Assembly: GCF_902713425.1 (NCBI RefSeq)
Contig: NC_081198.1
Span: 21,373,188-21,437,187, forward strand
Direction: 5' to 3'
Length of the DNA stretch: 64,000 bases
Origin: Acipenser ruthenus
Lineage: Eukaryota > Chordata > Actinopteri > Acipenseriformes > Acipenseridae
The notes under the pieces were generated by a model. The model made no database searches, had not been told where the DNA came from, and was given only the letters and a program-made list of their open reading frames with translations. This document shows positions 30,601-41,614 of this stretch, piece after piece. Position 1 is the stretch's first letter. Each line of letters opens with the position of its first letter. The position numbers were made by a program, and so were the translations under genes.

Positions 30601-31096
30601 GGTCTACGTCCCTCAGAGCACAATTGAAGTCACCTGACACGATGACGGGTACGTTCCCCAGCAGGAGTGGACGCAGCTGTGGAAAAAATTGAACTCTTTC
30701 GTTTTGGTTAGTGGGTGCGTAGACATTGACCAGTCTGAGGGGAGTGTTGTTGTATGTCACATCCACGCTCAGAATTCTACCAGGTTCTACCTCCCTGCTG
30801 CTGCGGGAGGTAATAAATGGGTTTTTAAACAGGATACCTACTCCGTCGGCTCTGGCTATGTTGGAGCCCGACCAGAAGGAGTCCCCCAGGGTCCAACTCT
30901 CCTTCAGGTCCCTATAATCAGGGCTCGACGAAATACCACACTCCTGCAGAAAGATGAGATCTGCTTTCAAGTTAGCTAGATAGTTTAGTACATCAAATCT
31001 TTTTTGTGTCTCCCTGATGCTCCTGACATTAACAGACACACATATCAGGGCCATCAGGGTAGCTAACAAGAAAAGGAGTCGCTGCGTCCACCCCAT
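27653..31096 (-). CDS. LINE ORF2 protein: APE endonuclease / reverse transcriptase (K5, intact)
   Basis: 1147 aa, uninterrupted, with the same endonuclease residues (E52, D156-N158, S233-D234-H235), RT triad (D598, D703, D704) and C-terminal knuckle as K1. It differs from K1 at only a few residues, for example Pro for Leu in NTVPYSWD. Start 5 nt downstream of the ORF1 stop at 31102. Confidence 0.95.
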   Translation of the reverse strand: MGWTQRLLFLLATLMALICVSVNVRSIRETQKRFDVLNYLANLKADLIFLQECGISSSPDYRDLKESWTLGDSFWSGSNIARADGVGILFKNPFITSRSSREVEPGRILSVDVTYNNTPLRLVNVYAPTNQNERVQFFPQLRPLLLGNVPVIVSGDFNCALRDVDRSRPRNDRSSRVLSSVISDFSLCDAGKDLVPPFTWVSSSGTSFSRIDLVLHTSSLTKTAVDTQAVFFSDHRLLQVTLQVPQTSQMGSGVWKLNTSLLDDPSIAAAYKSRLVEWTTLRDLFNSPIEWWEMVKMRTKGYFIAAGKRKAKERRAKYKYLNAALQRLSLLQLRGFPVSDEIAQTKLDLSVLCREEQRKVMHNAKVQKMEEDEKCTRFFFQKTREKRHLMSSMLDSRGRIVEDSEGVKKVVENFYRDLYNIKATDDTLIEWFLSQLEPDSVRDEEEEEKDPELTLEELTQAVKTMNTGKTPGPDGIPGEYYHLFWDTLKVHLAEVYRAVYREKRLGPSMRESVITLLHKKGEVKDLRNWRPISLLCVDYKILAKALMLRLQVHLPLVIGPDQACGVPGRSITDILMLTRDILAYSRERNHPLCLFNLDQEKAFDRVSHEYMYKVMDQMKFAPGLREWVKTIYTNISTRVLVNRHLTGKISIQSGVRQGCPLSPLLYVVCIEPLLQAIRRDTNITGFQLPGSNGVQVKTTAYMDDVSLICTNTSSVPRISNILEKYCTATGAVINKSKSEVYVSKNWQVDRELSDMYPVKKDKIKILGLIFENNSSGAQSWTAAINQVRKKIGGWSTRSLTMTGRVLITKSILFPILSYVGKIFPPDRTTKKVVDRIIHRFIWGSKMERVKRATLSKADKKGGKGVPDVVQLTRVQGLTQTIKNIQALDRKVCYMNRFYFATCLRALGLCTIDNTVPYSWDPPLYYRTLRDTIYKLGLDKAKLASWEYKAVTKYLAGSQEIEKVATFSLTQSQKIWENVSHSCLSNVQKDIAWNTVHSALPTRAFMFRRGLAQVETCPYAKCRKRETPAHIFWECDVAGSVWLSVSVFLNRFADTAKMTAETVLYGPAGGITTSTAKCVWRVINVVKQILWEGRNVCVYHKQELDTITTTRRAQTLIKDFVILDIRTLGKDKACAEWRIAGLQDVKME

Positions 31097-31101
31097 AGCG
31101 A

Positions 31102-33046
31102 CTATGATTGGGAGGTCGGGACACTCTTCCTACTCTTAGCTCTACGCTTGCTTCGAGGGGGCTTGGGCTTATTTGCAACTCCCATCACCCCTGAGAAGGT
31201 ACTCACTGCTGCCTCGTCCAAGAAGGCACCGTCTTTATATGCACAGTACGTGGAGTTGTTGGGGCTATTCAACTCCCCACAAGGTAAGTCTGGTGGAACT
31301 TGCTCAGGGCCCCTCGGAACGTGTGGGTCAGCTTTGTCCTGGGGGGGGTTATGACAGACAGCATTCTTTGGCTGTTACCATCTGTTGAATTGGAGCTGTT
31401 AGCAGACTTCTGGCTTACCGCGTCCAGGGGTATTCCCATGTCCTCCAGTGCTGTATCTAGGAGGACCTCTAGGGGGCCCCTGGTTTTGCCCATACAAGGG
31501 AGGGGGTCAAGGATGCTTTGAAGGGAGGCCCTTCGCTTGAAGAGGGTCATTGCTACCGAGGTACTGCTGGTCAGGGAAGGTGTTGACCCCGACCTCTCCC
31601 TCGGTGCATTAGTGAACACCTCTTCTGCGAGGTGTGCTAGGGTTTGTGCCAACGACTGGGAAGGCTGGCTGGGGATGCCCTGGCTGGCTGCTACCTGCCC
31701 ACTAGGCGGCAGTGTAGCCGTCCCACTCGCCTCCGTCTCTGCCTGCGAGGGCAAGACTGGGGACTTTGTGTGGACATTAGCTGGTTTTGGATCTATGGGG
31801 GCCACCTGCAACTTGCTGTCTTTGATCCTGATCTTCTTTCTTTTCCCCCCCTCGTCTCTACCCTTTCTTTTCCCCACCCTCTGCTGGTTCTTCACTCCCT
31901 TCCCCTCCTTCTCACTCTCTCTTTCACTGTCGCTTTTGCTTTCCTCCCCCACGGACTCAATCATTATGGCGTCATAACGAGAGCCGAGGGGGAGTGCTGG
32001 CGCTGAGAGGGCCCTACTCAGGGGGGGGCCGCTGCTGGGTCCGGGCTCCCTCCCTGACTCGTGTTCTGCATCAGAGGAGCTACTGGAGGAGCTAGTGGAG
32101 TGGCTGTTGTACTCTCTCTCTGGGCTGGGGGAAGGGGTCCTCGTAAAACGGGACATGTCTCGGGGGCGGGGGGGTGAGGGGGTGCTGGTGATGATGGTGG
32201 TGCTGGAGTCTGGGTCTTGGATACTGTTGGTGGTGATGTGGACTGATCTTTGTTACTTGCTCCCTCTTCCTGCTCAGGCCTAGGCTTGTTCATGTTTGCC
32301 TTGCTGGCTCTGGCCATGTTGGCATAGGAAGAGGGGCAGTCCTTAAACAGGTGCCCCTTCTTTCCACACAAATTGCACTGCCTCTCTTCTCTGCAGTGGC
32401 TGGTCTCGTGGGGGGCGCCGCAGTTCCTGCACTTGACTACAGTACACGCGGCCGTCAGGTGTCCTAATTCCCCACATTTCCTGCAGAGTTTTGGCATCCC
32501 ATTATAGAATACCAGCCCTCTGTTGGGCCCTAACACTATGGAGTTTGGAATGTGGCGGACGCCTCCAATGCCCGATGGATCAACATTAAGGCGTACCAGC
32601 CACTTTCTGGCTCCTGTCCAAACCCCATCTTCATCTGTAATTTTCCTCCCTTCTGATGACACCCTCCCATAGCGGTTAAGCCATGTTGTAATATCATAGT
32701 CGCTAACAGCCTCATTGAAAAATTGGACAGTAACAACTTTCATTTCTCTGTCTGTCAGTGCATCCACACAAAATTCTTTGTATGGAGCGAGATATTTATT
32801 CTCCCCCCAAAAGGACCACATTTCTTGTAACTTTTGGGGGTTCCTAAAACTGACCTCAAACACTTCCTTAAGCCCTGGCAATTTCACCAAACAATTCAAG
32901 TCAGAAGGGGAAAAACCCATACCCCTCTGAAGAATGGTCCGGCTGAACTCCAGTCTCGTCAGTCCTGGTTCCGTTTCATCTTGCTTGTTTCTTGTGAAGC
33001 GCACCGCATTGTGCCTCCTGGTTTCCTGGGTTGGCCGGAACGCCAT
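31102..33046 (-). pseudogene. LINE ORF1 with two frameshifts (K5)
   Basis: N-terminal frame 32018-33046 with three zinc knuckles, shifted at the five-G run. A second segment (31269-32156) reads the Ser-rich and basic regions until an eight-G run near 31345 (nine in open copies) shifts it again. The length, 1945 nt, is two short of open. Confidence 0.9.
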
Positions 33047-33745
33047 CCTTCAGCTGGCTCCTCCGATTGGGGTGGGAGAAGCCTCTGGACATCCGGGTTG
33101 TCTCTCTCTACGGAAAAGAGACAACGTAAGCAGCAAATCTGGGCAGTTGAAGGAACTATTACTTTAGTCCCTGAGGAGATGGTCGCCTCGCAAGAGGGAC
33201 CCCCTCCCCAGGTGAACGGTGTCCTTCCCTGGCGGAGTAGGGGGCGCTGCTTGGCACCGAGACCACGTAGGAAGAATCGTGGCTGTGACGCCTCCTCGGG
33301 GTCCGGGGCCGCCCTCTGCTCCTCCCAGATGGCGCCCTCTGCTGGGCGCCTGCTGCTCTCTCGGTCTGGATCTCGATTACAATCAAGGGCTGGGGATGAG
33401 GTCGTCTAGGTCATCAAAGGGTCCTCAAAGGTCGTCTGGATGGTAGGTCCTCCTTCTCTCTAACTCCAGGAACGTCTGGAAAAGCCGGAACCGCCTGAAA
33501 AAGAAAAAAACGGGAACCGCCTGAAAAAGAAAAAACTGCTCTCAACAGTCAACAAAATCTTGAAAGACCCTCGGCCTGGATTGGGCAAGCCAAAACCAGA
33601 CTGAGCATTAGTCTTCCAAAAAGTTGCCGAGCTGAAGAAAGCCAGTCAAAAATAAAAAAAATTCTGTTCCTCCTCACCCGAACAAACCTCTCACAGACCC
33701 TCGGAGGGAGCGGGCAATGCCACTACCCTCTAAACCTTAGTCTTA
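33047..33745 (-). other. LINE 5' UTR (K5)
   Basis: Complete, with hairpins and 26-bp repeat as in K2. No gene. Confidence 0.7.
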
Positions 33746-33781
33746 GAAAGATTTATTCGAACTGAAGAGAAGCCAGAGTAT
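33746..33781 (-). other. U5 snRNA-like 5' tip of K5
   Basis: Identical block at the element 5' end. Confidence 0.65.
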
Positions 33782-33898
33782 ATGGCTGGCTAAGAAGGAC
33801 CTGGCATAGGGACATGTTCCACCACACTTGTCTGGTTAGCTGCATGCTCCCAGGAAACAAACTGCTGCTGTCTACATCATCACCACATGTGAATAAAA

Positions 33899-33970
33899 GA
33901 AAGAAAGACAGCAAGAAAGAAAGAGAGAAAGAAAGAGAAAGAAAGAAAGAGAGAAAGAAAAAAAAAGAAG
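33899..33970. repeat. GAAA/GAGA microsatellite (short class)
   Basis: About 72 bp, beside the K5 5' end. Confidence 0.95.
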
Positions 33971-34052
33971 TAAAACGGCGGGAAAACTTGCATCAACACT
34001 GGCACTCTCCCTCCAGCAGGGGTAGACAAAATGCTCACAGGAGAGATCCAGA

Positions 34053-34068
34053 TCTGACTTTGACCAAC
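34053..34068 (-). terminator. snRNA 3' box of U2-6
   Basis: Same sequence and spacing as the U2-1 3' box. Confidence 0.75.
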
Positions 34069-34082
34069 GTTAGAGAAAGGTG

Positions 34083-34267
34083 TGCACCGTTCCCGGAGGT
34101 ACTGCAATACCGGGCCGATGCGTGGAGTGGACGGAGCAAGCCCCTGTTCCATCTCCCGATTCCAAAAATCAATTTAATATATGGTCCCCTGATAGGGGAC
34201 GTATCAGATATTAAACTGATAAGAACAGATACTACACTTGATCTTAGCCAAAAGGCCGAGAAGCGAT
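34083..34267 (-). ncRNA. RNU2: U2 spliceosomal snRNA (U2-6)
   Basis: Complete gene with standard stem IIa. It is the only U2 sequence between K5 and K6, because K6 is not joined to a U2 fragment. Confidence 0.97.
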
Positions 34268-34309
34268 GGCGACTTGGCCCTTGCCCGGGGCCCCCCAGCC
34301 CGGACGGCA

Positions 34310-34523
34310 CAGGGGGATTCAAAGGTGGGTGCAAAATTCCAAGCACAAGCAGACCCCCAAAAAACGGGCTGCTGCTTCCAGAGGGGAAATGTGCAATTTA
34401 AGCAGGAGGAAACAAAACAAAGCAAAAATACACACATAACACCAAAAACAAAACATAAACTGGCGGAGTGCGTCTTACAAATAGTCATGCCAAGCTGCTA
34501 TGCTGTGCAAGGTGCCTTGGGTA
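34310..34523 (-). promoter_or_regulatory. U2-6 promoter: PSE and distal element
   Basis: PSE-like block at 34310-34332. Distal motifs at the standard offsets. Confidence 0.58.
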
Positions 34524-34664
34524 ACTACAACTGTGCCTCGCTGGCTGGCTGGCTTGCTAAGAAGGTCCTGGCATAGGGACATGTTCCACCACACTTGTCT
34601 GGTTAGCTGCATGCTCCCAGGAAACAACCTGCTGCTGTCTACATCATCACCACATGTGAATAAA

Positions 34665-34731
34665 AGAAAGAAAGACAGCAAGAAAGAAAGAGAGAAAGAA
34701 AGAGAGAAAGAGAGAAAGAAAGAGAGAAAGA
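34665..34731. repeat. GAAA/GAGA microsatellite joined to K6 3' end
   Basis: A long-class tract cut short by the LINE: it runs straight into GATTTTACATTT of the K6 3' UTR. The A-run and the following U2 3' flank found in other units are missing. Confidence 0.95.
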
Positions 34732-35367
34732 GATTTTACATTTTTTACATTTACACCCATTCGTTTTTTTCATTCATTTTACATTTCTTTTAAAGATGAC
34801 ATTCATGCATACAGACATACATTTTGTTTTAAAAGCATTTAAAATACATTTAAAAACACCAAGACAATTGTGCTTTGTACATGGTTAAAACATACACAGA
34901 TTAAAATCAACATGAAAAAAACCTGTGCTGCTTTAAAAGTGACTGGAAAAAAAGAACCATCTATAAAAAACCAGTGTTTGTGAGGGCCGGGGAGTGCTCT
35001 CTAAAAAAGTTCAAAAGTGAACATAAAACTAGATCTAAAACAGGGACAGGGGAAAAGGGACAGTGTATAGAACAGTGAGTTAAAATTCTAAAATTTTAAA
35101 ACACTTAAAATTCAACTTTTAATAGTTTACATTAAAAATCTTAAAGATACATAAAACAAAACAAAACAAAATCAAATAAAACATTCAACGTAAATCAAAT
35201 AAAAGTCCATAAAACTGAAACAAAAAGACTACATAAAACCAGGGCACCGTTGAAAAAACGGTCATGCCAGCTAAAAAGGGCGGAATGCTGGCATGACAAA
35301 ATAAATAAAAGGCTTAGCGGTGCCCCGTAGTCCCGCTCCTAGGAGCTAGCGGTTCCAGTTTTTTCCT
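34732..35367 (-). other. LINE 3' UTR (K6)
   Basis: Structured block conserved. Distal end lacks the terminal AATAAA. No gene. Confidence 0.75.
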
Positions 35368-38300
35368 TTATTCCATCTTCACGTCCTGAAGTCCGGCGAT
35401 CCTCCACTCCGCGCAGGCCTTGTCCTTCCCGAGGGTCCGGATGTCCAGAATTACAAAGTCCTTGATAAGAGTTTGTGCCCTTCTGGTCGTGGTGATAGTG
35501 TCTAGCTCCTGCTTGTGATAGACACAGACGTTACGGCCTTCCCACAGGATCTGCTTGACAACATTGATGACACGCCAAACGCACTTAGCTGTGCTGGTAT
35601 CGATTCCTCCCGCAGGCCCATAGAGCACAGTCTCAGCGGTCATCTTGGCCGTGTCAGCAAACCTGTTTAGGAAGACAGAGACAGAGAGCCAGACACTGCC
35701 AGCCACATCACACTCCCAGAAGATATGGGCTGGTGTTTCTCTCTTGCGGCACATTGCATAGGGGCATGTTTCTACTTGGGCTAGTCCCCTCCTGAACATG
35801 AACGCTCGAGTGGGGAATGCACTGTGGACGGTGTTCCATGCTATATCCTTCTGGACATTACTGAGGCAGCTGTGAGACACATTCTCCCAGATTTTTTGGC
35901 TTTGGGTGAGGGAGAAAGTAGCTACTTTTTCAATTTCCTGGGAAGCGGCAAGATATTTAGTTACAGCCTTGTATTCCCAGGAGGCCAATTTTGCTTTATC
36001 TAAGCCCAATTTATATATAGTGTCCCTTAAGGTTCTATAATACAATGGGGGGTCCCAGGAGTACGGCACGGTGTTATCAATAGTGCAGAGGCCCAAGGCC
36101 CTGAGACAGGTGGCAAAATAGAAACGATTCATGTAACATACCTTCCTGTCCAGGGCCTGGATGTTCTTGATAGTTTGCGTGAGCCCCTGCACTCGGGTGA
36201 GCTGCACAACGTCCGGGACCCCCTTACCTCCCTTCTTGTCGGCTTTACTCAGGGTGGCTCGCTTTACCCTCTCCATCTTGCTGCCCCAGATAAAGCGGTG
36301 GATAATGCGGTCCACCACTTTTTTGGTGGTCCTGTCTGGGGGAAAGATTTTTCCTACATAAGAGAGGATGGGGAACAGTATAGACTTGGTTATTAATACT
36401 CTACCCGTCATTGTTAAGGATCTTGTGCTCCATCCGCCAATCTTTTTACGGACCTGGTTAATGGCCGCCGTCCAGCTCTGGGCCCCCGAGCTATTGTTCT
36501 CGAAAATGAGGCCCAGAATCTTGATTTTGTCCTTTTTGACAGGGTACATGTCCGACAGTTCCCTATCTACCTGCCAATTTTTAGACACGTAGACTTCGCT
36601 CTTGGACTTATTAATCACTGCCCCGGTCGCCGTGCAGTACTTCTCAAGGATATTACTAATCAGAGGTACCGACGATGTGTTGGTGCAAATGAGTGACACA
36701 TCGTCCATATATGCTGTTGTTTTGACCTGGACCCCGTTGGATCCAGGCAGCTGGAAACCAGTTATATTGGTATCCCTACGAATTGCCTGCAGGAGGGGTT
36801 CAATGCACACGACATATAGCAGTGGGGATAGTGGGCAACCCTGTCTGACCCCTGACTGGATAGATATTTTACCAGTCAGGTGCCTGTTCACCAAGACTCG
36901 GGTACTAATGTTTGTATATATGGTTTTAACCCACTCCCTAAGTCCAGGAGCGAATTTCATCTGGTCCATCACTTTGTACATATATTCATGGCTTACCCTA
37001 TCGAACGCCTTCTCCTGGTCAAGGTTGAACAGGCAGAGGGGATGGTTCCGTTCTCTAGAATAAGCCAGAATGTCCCTTGTTAACATTAAAATATCCGTGA
37101 TGGACCTCCCTGGGACGCCACAAGCCTGGTCGGGGCCAATGACCAAAGGGAGGTGTACTTGTAGCCGGAGCATCAGAGCTTTGGCTAGTATCTTGTAATC
37201 CACGCAAAGGAGGCTGATTGGGCGCCAATTCCGTAGATCTTTAACTTCCCCTTTCTTATGAAGGAGAGTAATTACACTCTCCCGCATAGAAGGGCCCAAC
37301 CGCTTCTCCCTGTAGACCGCTCTGTAGACCTCCGCTAAATGGACTTTTAGCATGTCCCAAAAAAGATGGTAATACTCACCCGGGATGCCATCTGGACCTG
37401 GCGTCTTACCGGTGTTCATGGTCTTAACCGCCTGGGTGAGCTCCTCCAGCGTGAGTTCTGGGTCCTTCTCCTCCTCCTCGTCGTCCCGCACTGAGTCAGG
37501 CTCCAACTGGCTCAGGAACCACTCTATCAGGGTGTCATCTGTAGCTTTGATGTTATATAGGTCCCTATAGAAGTTCTCTACCACTTTTTTCACTCCCTCA
37601 CTATCCTCTACTATCCTCCCCCTGCTGTCGAGCATGGAGGACATCAAGTGCCGCTTCTCCCTCGTTTTCTGGAAGAAGAAGCGAGTACACTTTTCGTCTT
37701 CCTCCATTTTTTGCACTTTTGCATTGTGCATGACCTTTCGTTGTTCCTCCCTACAAAGCACTGAAAGATCTAGCTTGGTCTGGGCTATCTCGTCGCTTAC
37801 AGGGAACCCCCGAAGCTGAAGCAGGCTCAGATGCTGGAGGGCAGCATTCAGGTGTTTATATTTGGCCCTCCTTTCTTTTGCTTTCCTCTTGCCTGCTGCT
37901 ATGAAATAACCCTTAGTTCTGATTTTGACCATCTCCCACCACTCTATAGGGGAGTTGAATAGGTCACGCAAAGTGGTCCACTCAACAAGCCTGCTCTTAT
38001 AGGCTGCAGCTATGGAGGGGTCATCGAGTAAGGAGGTGTTTAATTTCCAAACCCCTGACCCCATCTGGGAGGTCTGAGGGACCTGCAATGTTACCTGCAG
38101 GAGCCTATGGTCAGAGAAGAAGACGGCCTGGGTGTCTACTGCCGTCTTCGTAAGGGAGCTGGTATGCAGGACGAGATCTATACGGGAGAAGGAGGTCCCA
38201 GATGAGCTCACCCAGGTAAAGGGAGGCACCAGGTCCTTACCTGCATCACACAGGGAGAAATCAGATATTACGGAGGACAAAACTCTACTAGAGCGGTCGT

Positions 38301-38811
38301 TGCGTGGCCTGCTCCGGTCTACGTCCCTCAGAGCACAATTGAAGTCACCTGACACGATGACGGGTACGTTCCCCAGCAGGAGTGGACGCAGCTGTGGAAA
38401 AAATTGAACTCTTTCGTTTTGGTTAGTGGGTGCGTAGACATTGACCAGTCTGAGGGGAGTGTTGTTGTATGTCACATCCACGCTCAGAATTCTACCAGGT
38501 TCTACCTCCCTGCTGCTGCGGGAGGTAATAAATGGGTTTTTAAACAGGATACCTACTCCGTCGGCTCTGGCTATGTTGGAGCCCGACCAGAAGGAGTCCC
38601 CCAGGGTCCAACTCTCCTTCAGGTTCCTATAATCAGGGCTCGACGAAATACCACACTCCTGCAGAAAGATGAGATCTGCTTTCAAGTTAGCTAGATAGTT
38701 TAGTACATCAAATCTTTTTTGTGTCTCCCTGATGCTCCTGACATTAACAGACACACATATCAGGGCCATCAGGGTAGCTAACAAGAAAAGGAGTCGCTGC
38801 GTCCACCCCAT
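35368..38811 (-). CDS. LINE ORF2 protein: APE endonuclease / reverse transcriptase (K6, intact)
   Basis: 1147 aa, uninterrupted. It has more private changes than the other intact copies, including Met for Lys inside the C-terminal zinc knuckle (CPYAMC, Cys retained), Ala for Gly in LAASQ, and Asn for Asp in DYRNLKE. Apparent catalytic residues are unchanged. Confidence 0.95.
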   Translation of the reverse strand: MGWTQRLLFLLATLMALICVSVNVRSIRETQKRFDVLNYLANLKADLIFLQECGISSSPDYRNLKESWTLGDSFWSGSNIARADGVGILFKNPFITSRSSREVEPGRILSVDVTYNNTPLRLVNVYAPTNQNERVQFFPQLRPLLLGNVPVIVSGDFNCALRDVDRSRPRNDRSSRVLSSVISDFSLCDAGKDLVPPFTWVSSSGTSFSRIDLVLHTSSLTKTAVDTQAVFFSDHRLLQVTLQVPQTSQMGSGVWKLNTSLLDDPSIAAAYKSRLVEWTTLRDLFNSPIEWWEMVKIRTKGYFIAAGKRKAKERRAKYKHLNAALQHLSLLQLRGFPVSDEIAQTKLDLSVLCREEQRKVMHNAKVQKMEEDEKCTRFFFQKTREKRHLMSSMLDSRGRIVEDSEGVKKVVENFYRDLYNIKATDDTLIEWFLSQLEPDSVRDDEEEEKDPELTLEELTQAVKTMNTGKTPGPDGIPGEYYHLFWDMLKVHLAEVYRAVYREKRLGPSMRESVITLLHKKGEVKDLRNWRPISLLCVDYKILAKALMLRLQVHLPLVIGPDQACGVPGRSITDILMLTRDILAYSRERNHPLCLFNLDQEKAFDRVSHEYMYKVMDQMKFAPGLREWVKTIYTNISTRVLVNRHLTGKISIQSGVRQGCPLSPLLYVVCIEPLLQAIRRDTNITGFQLPGSNGVQVKTTAYMDDVSLICTNTSSVPLISNILEKYCTATGAVINKSKSEVYVSKNWQVDRELSDMYPVKKDKIKILGLIFENNSSGAQSWTAAINQVRKKIGGWSTRSLTMTGRVLITKSILFPILSYVGKIFPPDRTTKKVVDRIIHRFIWGSKMERVKRATLSKADKKGGKGVPDVVQLTRVQGLTQTIKNIQALDRKVCYMNRFYFATCLRALGLCTIDNTVPYSWDPPLYYRTLRDTIYKLGLDKAKLASWEYKAVTKYLAASQEIEKVATFSLTQSQKIWENVSHSCLSNVQKDIAWNTVHSAFPTRAFMFRRGLAQVETCPYAMCRKRETPAHIFWECDVAGSVWLSVSVFLNRFADTAKMTAETVLYGPAGGIDTSTAKCVWRVINVVKQILWEGRNVCVYHKQELDTITTTRRAQTLIKDFVILDIRTLGKDKACAEWRIAGLQDVKME

Positions 38812-38816
38812 AGCGA

Positions 38817-40763
38817 CTATGATTGGGAGGTCGGGACACTCTTCCTACTCTTAGCTCTACGCTTGCTTCGAGGGGGCTTGGGCTTATTTGCAACTCCCAT
38901 CACCCCTGAGAAGGTACTCACTGCTGCCTCGTCCAAGAAGGCACCGTCTTTATATGCACAGTACGTGGAGTTGTTGGGGCTATTCAACTCCCCACAAGGT
39001 AAGTCTGGTGGAACTTGCTCAGGGCCCCTCGGAACGTGTGGGTCAGCTTTGTCCTGGGGGGGGGGTTATGACAGACAGCATTCTTTGGCTGTTACCGTCT
39101 GTTGAATTGGAGCTGTTAGCAGACTTCTGGCTTACCGCGTCCAGGGGTATTCCCATGTCCTCCAGTGCTGTATCTAGGAGGACCTCTAGGGGGCCCCTGG
39201 TTTTGCCCATACAAGGGAGGGGGTCAAGGATGCTTTGAAGGGAGGCCCTTCGCTTGAAGAGGGTCATTGCTACAGAGGTACTGCTGGTCAGGGAAGGTGT
39301 TGACCCCGACCTCTCCCTCGGTGCATTAGTGAACACCTCTTCTGCGAGGTGTGCTAGGGTTTGTGCCAACGACTGGGAAGGCTGGCTGGGGATGCCCTGG
39401 CTGGCTGCTACCTGCCCACTAGGCGGCAGTGTAGCCGTCCCACTCGCCTCCGTCTCTGCCTGCGAGGGCAAGACTGGGGACTTTGTGTGGACATTAGCTG
39501 GTTTTGGATCTATGGGGGCCACCTGCAACTTGCTGTCTTTGATCCTGATCTTCTTTCTTTTCCCCCCCTCGTCTCTACCCTTTCTTTTCCCCACCCTCTG
39601 CTGGTTCTTCACTCCCTTCCCCTCCTTCTCACTCTCACTTTCACTGTCGCTTTTGCTTTCCTCCCCCACGGACTCAATCCTTATGGCGTCATAACGAGAG
39701 CCGAGGGGGAGTGCTGGCGCTGAGAGGGCCCTACTCAGGGGGGGGCCGCTGCTGGGTCCGGGCTCCCTCCCTGACTCGTGTTCTGCATCAGAGGAGCTAC
39801 TGGAGGAGCTAGTGGAGTGGCTGTTGTACTCTCTCTCTGGGCTGGGGGAAGGGGTCCTCGTAAAACGGGACATGTCTCGGGGGCGGGGGGGTGAGGGGGT
39901 GCTGGTGATGATGGTGGTGCTGGAGTCTGGGTCTTGGATACTGTTGGTGGTGATGTGGACTGATCTTTGTTACTTGCTCCCTCTTCCTGCTCAGGCCTAG
40001 GCTTGTTCATGTTTGCCTTGCTGGCTCTGGCCATGTTGGCATAGGAAGAGGGGCAGTCCTTAAACAGGTGCCCCTTCTTTCCACACAAATTGCACTGCCT
40101 CTCTTCTCTGCAGTGGCTGGTCTCGTGGGGGGCGCCGCAGTTCCTGCACTTGACTACAGTACACGCGGCCGCCAGGTGTCCTAATTCCCCACATTTCCTG
40201 CAGAGTTTTGGCATCCCATTATAGAATACCAGCCCTCTGTTGGGCCCTAACACTATGGAGTTTGGAATGTGGCGGACGCCTCCAATGCCCGATGGATCAA
40301 CATTAAGGCGTACCAGCCACTTTCTGGCTCCTGTCCAAACCCCATCTTCATCTGTAATTTTCCTCCCTTCTGATGACACCCTCCCATAGCGGTTAAGCCA
40401 TGTTGTAATATCATAGTCGCTAACAGCCTCATTGAAAAATTGGACAGTAACAACTTTCATTTCTCTGTCTGTCAGTGCATCCACACAAAATTCTTTGTAT
40501 GGAGCGAGATATTTATTCTCCCCCCAAAAGGACCACATTTCTTGTAACTTTTGGGGGTTCCTAAAACTGACCTCAAACACTTCCTTAAGCCCTGGCAATT
40601 TCACCAAACAATTCAAGTCAGAAGGGGAAAAACCCATACCCCTCTGAAGAATGGTCCGGCTGAACTCCAGTCTCGTCAGTCCTGGTTCCGTTTCATCTTG
40701 CTTGTTTCTTGTGAAGCGCACCGCATTGTGCCTCCTGGTTTCCTGGGTTGGCCGGAACGCCAT
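38817..40763 (-). pseudogene. LINE ORF1 with offsetting frameshifts (K6)
   Basis: The length equals the open ORF1 (1947 nt), but a five-G run (one short) near 39895 and a ten-G run (one extra) near 39060 put about 830 nt between them into another frame. Zinc knuckles are intact in the first segment. Confidence 0.88.
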
Positions 40764-41462
40764 CCTTCAGCTGGCTCCTCCGATTGGGGTGGGAGAAGCC
40801 TCTGGACGTCCGGGTTGTCTCTCTCTACGGAAAAGAGACAACGTAAGCAGCAAATCTGGGCAGTTGAAGGAACTATTACTTTAGTCCCTGAGGAGATGGT
40901 TGCCTCGCAAGAGGGACCCCCTCCCCAGGTGAACGGTGTCCTTCCCTGGCGGAGTAGGGGGCGCTGCTTGGCACCGAGACCACGTAGGAAGAATCGTGGC
41001 TGTGACGCCTCCTCGGGGTCCGGGGCCGCCCTCTGCTCCTCCCAGATGGTGCCCTCTGCTGGGCGCCTGCTGCTCTCTCGGTCTGGATCTCGACTACAAT
41101 CAAGGGCTGGGGATGAGGTCGTCTAGGTCATCAAAGGGTCCTCAAAGGTCGTCTGGATGGTAGGTCCTCCTTCTCTCTAACTCCAGGAACGTCTGGAAAA
41201 GCCGGAACCGCCTGAAAAAGAAAAAAACGGGAACCGCCTGAAAAAGAAAAAACTGCTCTCAACAGTCAACAAAATCTTGAAAGACCCTCGGCCTGGATTG
41301 GGCAAGCCAAAACCAGACTGAGCATTAGTCTTCCAAAAAGTTGCCGAGCTGAAGAAAGCCAGTCAAAAATAAAAAAAATTCTGTTCCTCCTCACCCGAAC
41401 AAACCTCTCACAGACCCTCGGAGGGAGCGGGCAATGCCACTACCCTCTAAGCCTTAGTCTTA
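40764..41462 (-). other. LINE 5' UTR (K6)
   Basis: Complete. The GC-rich hairpin has one stem change (GGTGCCC for GGCGCCC near 41050). No gene. Confidence 0.7.
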
Positions 41463-41498
41463 GAAAGATTTATTCGAACTGAAGAGAAGCCAGAGTAT
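41463..41498 (-). other. U5 snRNA-like 5' tip of K6
   Basis: Identical block at the element 5' end. Confidence 0.65.
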
Positions 41499-41614
41499 AT
41501 GGCTGGCTAAGAAGGACCTGGCATAGGGACATGTTCCACCACACTTGTCTGGTTAGCTGCATGCTCCCAGGAAACAAACTGCTGCTGTCTACATCATCAT
41601 CACATGTGAATAAA

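Larger units (their letters stand above)
27011..33781 (-). mobile_element. Keno-like LINE copy K5 (full length, ORF2 intact)
   Basis: A 6.77-kb copy with a complete ORF2 and ORF1 broken by two homopolymer frameshifts. Its 3' UTR is closest to K3. Confidence 0.94.
34732..41498 (-). mobile_element. Keno-like LINE copy K6 (full length, microsatellite junction)
   Basis: A 6.77-kb copy with intact ORF2. Its 3' end joins the GA/CT microsatellite beside U2 rather than U2 itself, and the last 15 or so nt of the element (with AATAAA) are missing. Either it inserted into the microsatellite or it is a recombinant with a K4-type junction. Confidence 0.93.
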
